Positions 14,907-18,990 of a stretch of 18,990 nt of DNA are shown here, one piece after another. The position numbers were made by a program, and so were the translations under genes. Location: NCBI GenBank assembly GCA_051954935.1, contig JBQCHG010000075.1:1-18990 (forward strand), read 5' to 3'. Each line of letters begins with the position of its first letter. Positions within the stretch are counted from its first letter, which is position 1. The DNA comes from 66-474 sp051954935. GTDB taxonomy: Bacteria > Pseudomonadota > Gammaproteobacteria > Xanthomonadales > Rhodanobacteraceae. Below the pieces are notes generated by a model. It was not told the origin of the DNA. It saw only the letters and a list, made by a program, of their open reading frames with translations, and did not search any database.

Positions 14907-15845
14907 ATGAGTGACAAGCGATTGCGGCTGGTGTTCGCCGGCACGCCGGCGTTCGCGCTGCCGGGGCTGCGCGCGTGTTTCGATTCAGGCGCGGAAGTCG
15001 TCGGCGCCTACACACAACCCGACCGTCCGGCCGGACGCGGTCGAGGACTGGCGATGAGTCCGGTCAAACAGGCCGCGCAGGAAGCGGGCATTCCGGTCGA
15101 GCAACCCGAGACGCTGAAGGACCAGGCCACGCAGCGGCTGCTGCGCGACCACGCCCCCGACTTGCTGGTCGTGATCGCGTACGGATTGATCCTGCCGAAG
15201 GCGGTGCTCGCGATTCCGAAACTCGGCTGCTGGAACGTGCACGCATCGCTGCTGCCGCGCTGGCGTGGTGCGGCGCCGATCCAGCGCGCGATTCTCGCCG
15301 GCGATGAGGAAACCGGCGTGTGCCTGATGCAGATGCAGGCCGGGCTGGATACCGGACCGGTGTTGCTGTCCGCGCGCACGCCGATCCAACCGGACGACAC
15401 CGGTGGTTTGCTGCACGATCGCCTGGCTTTGCTCGGCGCGCAGGTGCTTGCGGAAGGCTTGCGGCGTGTGATGCGCGGCGAACCGATGAACGCGATCCCC
15501 CAATCGAGTGAAGGCGTGACCTACGCGCACAAGTTGGACAAGGCGGAAGCGAAACTGGATTTTGCGCGGAGTTCGATGGAACTGGAGCGCAAGGTGCGCG
15601 CGTTCGATCCCTGGCCTGTAGCGGAAGCCCAGATTGCCGGCGAGAAGGTTCGAATCTGGTCGGCGGAGGGACTCCGGACCCGGACCTCGGCCAGGCCGGG
15701 CGAAATCGTTGCCGCGTCGAAACACGGCATTGACATCGCCTGCGGCGAGGGCGTGCTGCGCGTATCGAAATTGCAGCGCGCCGGCGGTCGCGTGATCAGT
15801 GCGGCCGATTACCTCAACGCCCGTTCCGAACTGCGCAACCCATGA
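14907..15845 (+). CDS. fmt: Methionyl-tRNA formyltransferase
   Basis: Fmt transfers the formyl group of 10-formyl-tetrahydrofolate to initiator Met-tRNA. Its 312 residues match the usual length of about 315. The N-terminal Rossmann domain begins LRLVFAGTPAFALPGL. The catalytic triad is Asn110, His112 and Asp148, within NVHASLLPRWRGAAPIQ and MQAGLDTGPVLL; the SLLPRWRG folate-binding signature is complete. The C-terminal OB-like tRNA-binding domain covers about 205-312. It is the second gene of def-fmt-rsmB. Its stop overlaps the rsmB start (ATGA at 15842-15845), implying translational coupling. Confidence 0.97.
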   Translation: MSDKRLRLVFAGTPAFALPGLRACFDSGAEVVGAYTQPDRPAGRGRGLAMSPVKQAAQEAGIPVEQPETLKDQATQRLLRDHAPDLLVVIAYGLILPKAVLAIPKLGCWNVHASLLPRWRGAAPIQRAILAGDEETGVCLMQMQAGLDTGPVLLSARTPIQPDDTGGLLHDRLALLGAQVLAEGLRRVMRGEPMNAIPQSSEGVTYAHKLDKAEAKLDFARSSMELERKVRAFDPWPVAEAQIAGEKVRIWSAEGLRTRTSARPGEIVAASKHGIDIACGEGVLRVSKLQRAGGRVISAADYLNARSELRNP

Positions 15846-17140
15846 ACGACACGCGCGCACTCGCTGCGCAGGTGCTGGCTGCGGTGGTTTTCGATGGCGC
15901 TTCGCTGCGCGAGGCGCTGGCGCCGGCGCAGACGCAACTGGCCGATCCGCGCGACCGTGCGCTACTGACAGCCATTGCCAACGAAGGCGCGCGCTGGTGG
16001 TTGCGCCATGACACTGCGCTGGATCGCCTGCTCGACAAACCCTTGCGCAAGCGCGAGCCGCTGGTGCATGCGCTGCTGGTTTGCGGATTGACGCAGATCG
16101 AAAGCCTGCGCCTGCCGCCGCACGCCGCCGTCGCGGCGACAGTGGAAGCCGCGCGCGCGCTGCGCCGCGCGCCCTTCGCCAATCTGGTCAACGCGGTCTT
16201 GCGCCGTTGGTTGCGCGAGCGCGAAGCGCTCCATGCGCAACTCGATCGCGATCCGGTGGCGCGCACCGCGCATCCGCCATGGCTGGTCAAGGCCATCGCG
16301 CGCGACTGGCCGGACCAGGTGGTGGCGATCCTCGCGGCGAACAACACGCCTTCGCCGCCGATGTTGCGCTTGAACCAGCGAGTGGCAACGCGCGAAGCCA
16401 TGGTCGCCGCGTTGCAGGCCCAAGACATCGTCGCGAGCGCGCATCCATTCCTGCGCGATGCGCTGGTAATGGACGAACACGCCGACATCGCGCGACTGCC
16501 GGAGTTCAAGGAGGGCAAGCTCTCCGTGCAGGATGGCGCCGCGCAACTCGCCGCCGATCTGCTGGATGTGCGCAACGGCATGCGCGCGCTGGATGCCTGC
16601 GCTGCGCCGGGCGGCAAGGCCTGTCATTTGCTCGAGCGCGCGGATCTGCAATTGCTCGCCCTGGAACGCGAACCGCAACGCGTCGTCCGCATCCGCGAGA
16701 ATCTTGCGCGCCTGCACCTGCAATGCGAGGTGCGCGTTGGCGATGCAGGCGATCCTTCCGCGTGGTGGGAAGGCAAGCCGTTCGATCGCATCCTGCTGGA
16801 TGCGCCGTGTTCGGCCACCGGCGTAATCCGTCGGCATCCGGACATCAAATTGCATCGGCGCGCGGCGGATATTCCGACACTCGTGCAGCAACAGCGGCGA
16901 CTGCTGGCTGCACTGTGGCCGCTGCTGGATTCCGGTGGCAAGCTGGTTTACGGCACCTGCTCCATCCTGCGCGCCGAGAACGAGGAAGTCGTCGCGGACT
17001 TCCTGCTCACGCACGCGGACGCCGAAGCGCTGCCGTCCGAACTTCCTGCGGGACACAAGGCCGGCCCGGGTTGGCAGATCCTGCCCGGCGAAGGCGGGCT
17101 GGATGGCATGTACTATGCCGTCCTCCTGAAGCGTGGGTAG
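15842..17140 (+). CDS. rsmB: 16S rRNA (cytosine-967-C5) methyltransferase RsmB
   Basis: RsmB (Sun) methylates C967 of 16S rRNA with S-adenosylmethionine. The 432-residue protein has an N-terminal NusB-like RNA-binding domain (about 1-140) and a C-terminal Rossmann methyltransferase domain. Motifs are ALDACAAPGGKACHLLE (SAM binding, 249-265), LLDAPCSATGVIRRHPD with Cys323, and VYGTCSILRAENEEVV with Cys373. The two cysteines correspond to the release and nucleophile residues of the family. E. coli RsmB has 429 residues, so nothing is missing. The stop codon TAG (17138-17140) is contributed by the first bases of a REP-pair element, so the last codon is immediately followed by repeat sequence. 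The final YYAVLLKRG is a normal family ending, so the insertion did not truncate the enzyme. Confidence 0.97.
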   Translation: MNDTRALAAQVLAAVVFDGASLREALAPAQTQLADPRDRALLTAIANEGARWWLRHDTALDRLLDKPLRKREPLVHALLVCGLTQIESLRLPPHAAVAATVEAARALRRAPFANLVNAVLRRWLREREALHAQLDRDPVARTAHPPWLVKAIARDWPDQVVAILAANNTPSPPMLRLNQRVATREAMVAALQAQDIVASAHPFLRDALVMDEHADIARLPEFKEGKLSVQDGAAQLAADLLDVRNGMRALDACAAPGGKACHLLERADLQLLALEREPQRVVRIRENLARLHLQCEVRVGDAGDPSAWWEGKPFDRILLDAPCSATGVIRRHPDIKLHRRAADIPTLVQQQRRLLAALWPLLDSGGKLVYGTCSILRAENEEVVADFLLTHADAEALPSELPAGHKAGPGWQILPGEGGLDGMYYAVLLKRG

Positions 17141-17225
17141 GAACCTGCGTGCAGGCGACATGGAGTTCCTTGCCATGGATGGCCTGCTTGCGAGAAGTCT
17201 CGGTCGCGAGCACGCTCGCTCCTAC
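17137..17225. mobile_element. REP pair in inverted orientation (REPIN/BIME-like), 89 bases
   Basis: The element is bounded by GTAGGA on the left and its complement TCCTAC on the right. The left unit (17137-17159) has the form GTAGGA-stem-GT-stem-CGAC, with stem CCTGC/GCAGG. The right unit (17203-17225, inverted) reads GTAGGA-stem-GT-stem-CGAC on the minus strand, with stem GCGAGC/GCTCGC. Ends and loop are conserved while the stem bases differ in a compensating way, the mark of a structured repeat. Two further short hairpins lie between (17172-17183 and 17191-17202). A GTAG start plus a hairpin is the known signature of REP sequences; inverted pairs (REPINs) are moved by RAYT tyrosine transposases. 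No RAYT gene and no second copy is in the window. The element spans exactly from the rsmB stop to the ATG at 17226. Confidence 0.8.
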
Positions 17226-18989
17226 ATGAAGCAAATGACCTCACTCTCCCAAACCCGAGGCTGGCTGGTGCGCAATGCGCGCGTCGAGCTGATCCTGTTT
17301 TTCGTTTTTGCGCTGCTGCTGCTGGGCTTGGGTATCGGCCTGCGCGATCCATGGCCTTCGGATGAACCGCGCTTCGCGCTGGTCGCGCGCGAGATGCTGC
17401 GCAGCGGGTTGTGGCTGTTCCCGCACCGTGGCGTCGAGTTGTATTCGGACAAGCCGCCGATGTTCATGTGGCTGGAAGCATGCGCTTACTGGATCACGAG
17501 CGGCTGGCGCGGCTGGTTCCTGATTCCCTCGTTGCTGGCCGGGCTCGGCACGCTCGGACTGGTCTACGATCTGGTGCGCCGGCAATGGAACCATCGCAGC
17601 GCGCTGCTCGCCACCGGTGCGGTGCTGGTAAGTTTCGATTTCACCTTCCAGATGCGCGCTGCGCAGATCGATGCGCTGGAGGTGTTCTGGATCACGCTCG
17701 CCAATTACGGCCTGTTGCGACACCTGCTGCTCGGTCCGAACTGGCGCTGGTACCTGTTCGGTTGCTTCGCTGCAGGGCTCGGCGTGATCACCAAGGGCGT
17801 GGGCGTACTGGCGCTGCTGATGTTCGCGCCGTATGCGTTCGCCTGCGCGCGTGGCTGGCGCAACGTGTACGCAGCGCGCGCGGGCGATCCCCGCTGGTGG
17901 CTCGGCTTGCTGGCGTTCGTGGTTCCGGTGCTCGGCTGGGCACTGCCGATGCTGTGGATGGTGCGCGTGCACCACGATCCGGAATTCACGCACTATGCGC
18001 ACGACATCCTGCTCGGCCAGACCGTCTCTCGTTACGCGCATGCCACACACCATTTGCATGCCTGGTACTACTACCTCGGCGTGATCGCGTTTCAGTGGCT
18101 GCCGCTGTCGCTGGCGTTGCCGTGGGCGATTCCGGGCTGGGTACACCGCCTGCGCCGGCGCGATGCGCGCGTGCTGCTGCCGATCGCATGGGCGGTGATC
18201 GTGGTGGTGTTTTTCTCGATCAGCGCGGGCAAGCGCAATGTCTACATCCTGCCCGTGATGCCGATGGTCGCCGTGGCGATGGCGCCGCTCCTGCCGGGCA
18301 TCGTGCGGCGCCGCGATTTCCGGATGGTGCTCTGGGCTGTCGCGCTGCTGATCGCCGCGGTCATGCTGATCGCGGGTGTGCTCATGCACGCCGGACACTT
18401 GCAATCGTTGACGCAACGTGCCGCGTCGGCGCTGGACGCCTCGCCCGCGCCACTGATTGCGATGTTCCTTGGCATCGGCGCGGCCGGTGTGCTGATCGCG
18501 CTGCTCACGCTGCCGCGGCGCGCACCGCTGACCTGGAGCTTGTTCGCGCTGGTGCTGTGGGGCACGTGGGGGCTGGTCGGGTATCCGCTGTTGAACGGCT
18601 ATTCATCGGCACGCGATGTGATGGCGCGCACCGCGAGCCTCGTGCCGCCGCAGGACCAGATCGCGCTGGTCGCCTGGAAGGAACAGAACCTGCTGATGCT
18701 CGATACGCTGGGACGCCCGAGCGTCAACTGGGGCTTCCTGCTGCCATGGCACGAGCAGCTCGGGCGCGCGCTCGAATGGCAGGAGCAGGATCCGCAACAT
18801 CGCTGGATCTTCTCGCTGGGCGACGTGCTGGCGCCCTGCGTGCGCGCCGATCGCGCCATCCACGTCGGCCACGCCAATCGTCGCGAGTGGTACCTCTTCA
18901 AGCGAGACGCCGTGGTGCCCGGCTGCGTGCCGCCCAGGAGCGACGATGCCAGCCAGTTCGGCGCCTATGATCCGGATGCGGAAGAGTGA
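17226..18989 (+). CDS. ArnT/PMT-like membrane glycosyltransferase
   Basis: A 587-residue polytopic GT-C family protein. Such enzymes move a sugar from a polyprenyl-phosphate carrier to lipid A, protein or glycan on the periplasmic face of the inner membrane. The first membrane helix (LILFFVFALLLLGLGIGL) is followed by the catalytic-type acidic loop SDEPRFALVAREML. A second loop reads YSDKPPMFMWLEACAYWI. Both correspond to the DETRYA and YxKPP motifs of ArnT. About twelve hydrophobic segments follow and the C-terminus is soluble. The acceptor and sugar are not known; no other arn or glycan gene is nearby. The start is uncertain: 17226 and 17235 lie outside the repeat but have no good ribosome-binding site, while ATG 17175 inside the REP pair has GGAG nine bases upstream and would add 17 residues. 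It is probably transcribed with rsmB. Confidence 0.87.
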   Translation: MKQMTSLSQTRGWLVRNARVELILFFVFALLLLGLGIGLRDPWPSDEPRFALVAREMLRSGLWLFPHRGVELYSDKPPMFMWLEACAYWITSGWRGWFLIPSLLAGLGTLGLVYDLVRRQWNHRSALLATGAVLVSFDFTFQMRAAQIDALEVFWITLANYGLLRHLLLGPNWRWYLFGCFAAGLGVITKGVGVLALLMFAPYAFACARGWRNVYAARAGDPRWWLGLLAFVVPVLGWALPMLWMVRVHHDPEFTHYAHDILLGQTVSRYAHATHHLHAWYYYLGVIAFQWLPLSLALPWAIPGWVHRLRRRDARVLLPIAWAVIVVVFFSISAGKRNVYILPVMPMVAVAMAPLLPGIVRRRDFRMVLWAVALLIAAVMLIAGVLMHAGHLQSLTQRAASALDASPAPLIAMFLGIGAAGVLIALLTLPRRAPLTWSLFALVLWGTWGLVGYPLLNGYSSARDVMARTASLVPPQDQIALVAWKEQNLLMLDTLGRPSVNWGFLLPWHEQLGRALEWQEQDPQHRWIFSLGDVLAPCVRADRAIHVGHANRREWYLFKRDAVVPGCVPPRSDDASQFGAYDPDAEE

Positions 18990-18990
18990 G

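Noticed and set aside
1..18989. Defence island, prophage, integron, CRISPR array or novel multi-gene cassette.
   Set aside because: Every gene but the DUF6776-like one falls in a recognised, mostly core family. No integrase, recombinase, repeat array, tRNA-associated site or compositional break was seen apart from the 89-base REP pair.

Overview
This is a GC-rich, gene-dense stretch of a gammaproteobacterial chromosome. The best guess is order Xanthomonadales/Lysobacterales, perhaps Rhodanobacteraceae. Support comes from the conserved block dprA - lysM - def - fmt - rsmB, a TopA with a long lysine/alanine-rich tail, a DUF6776-like protein, a two-domain LplT-PlsC protein, and a GTAGGA-type REP pair. 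The placement rests on remembered family features, not on a search. Fifteen genes are called: fourteen complete and one cut by the left edge. No rRNA, tRNA, CRISPR array, prophage or insertion sequence was seen, and no gap between genes exceeds about 230 bases.

Layout. At the left edge, on the minus strand, lie the start of a signalling protein (HPt-like N-terminus) and hemJ (last oxidative step to protoporphyrin IX), which has a recognisable promoter. On the plus strand follow a DUF6776-like membrane protein, erpA (Fe-S carrier), nudC (NADH pyrophosphatase / NAD-cap hydrolase, overlapping erpA by an ATGA) and ampE. Facing them on the minus strand is a run transcribed topA - tsaC - AMP-dependent ligase - purD - lplT/plsC fusion, with dprA and lysM upstream of it. 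A clear rho-independent terminator lies between lysM and dprA. lysM is divergent from the plus-strand operon def - fmt - rsmB, which runs on into an ArnT/PMT-like glycosyltransferase.

How it works together. def and fmt remove and add the N-formyl group at the two ends of initiator Met-tRNA use. rsmB modifies 16S rRNA and tsaC starts tRNA t6A synthesis, so much of the window serves translation. topA and dprA act on DNA. The remaining genes serve haem, Fe-S clusters, purines, NAD metabolism and the envelope (lysM, ampE, lplT/plsC, ArnT-like).

Most unusual feature. An 89-base REP-pair element (REPIN/BIME type) sits exactly between rsmB and the ArnT-like gene. Its first tetranucleotide, GTAG, supplies the rsmB stop codon. 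It is open in frame with the downstream gene and carries that gene's best ribosome-binding site. Other points of interest are a probably leaderless erpA transcript, mutually exclusive hairpins in the def leader, a perfect 20-base palindrome in the topA leader, and an orphan adenylating ligase resembling aryl-polyene/xanthomonadin ligases. I found no complete previously undescribed multi-gene system; apart from the REPIN junction the region looks like core genome.
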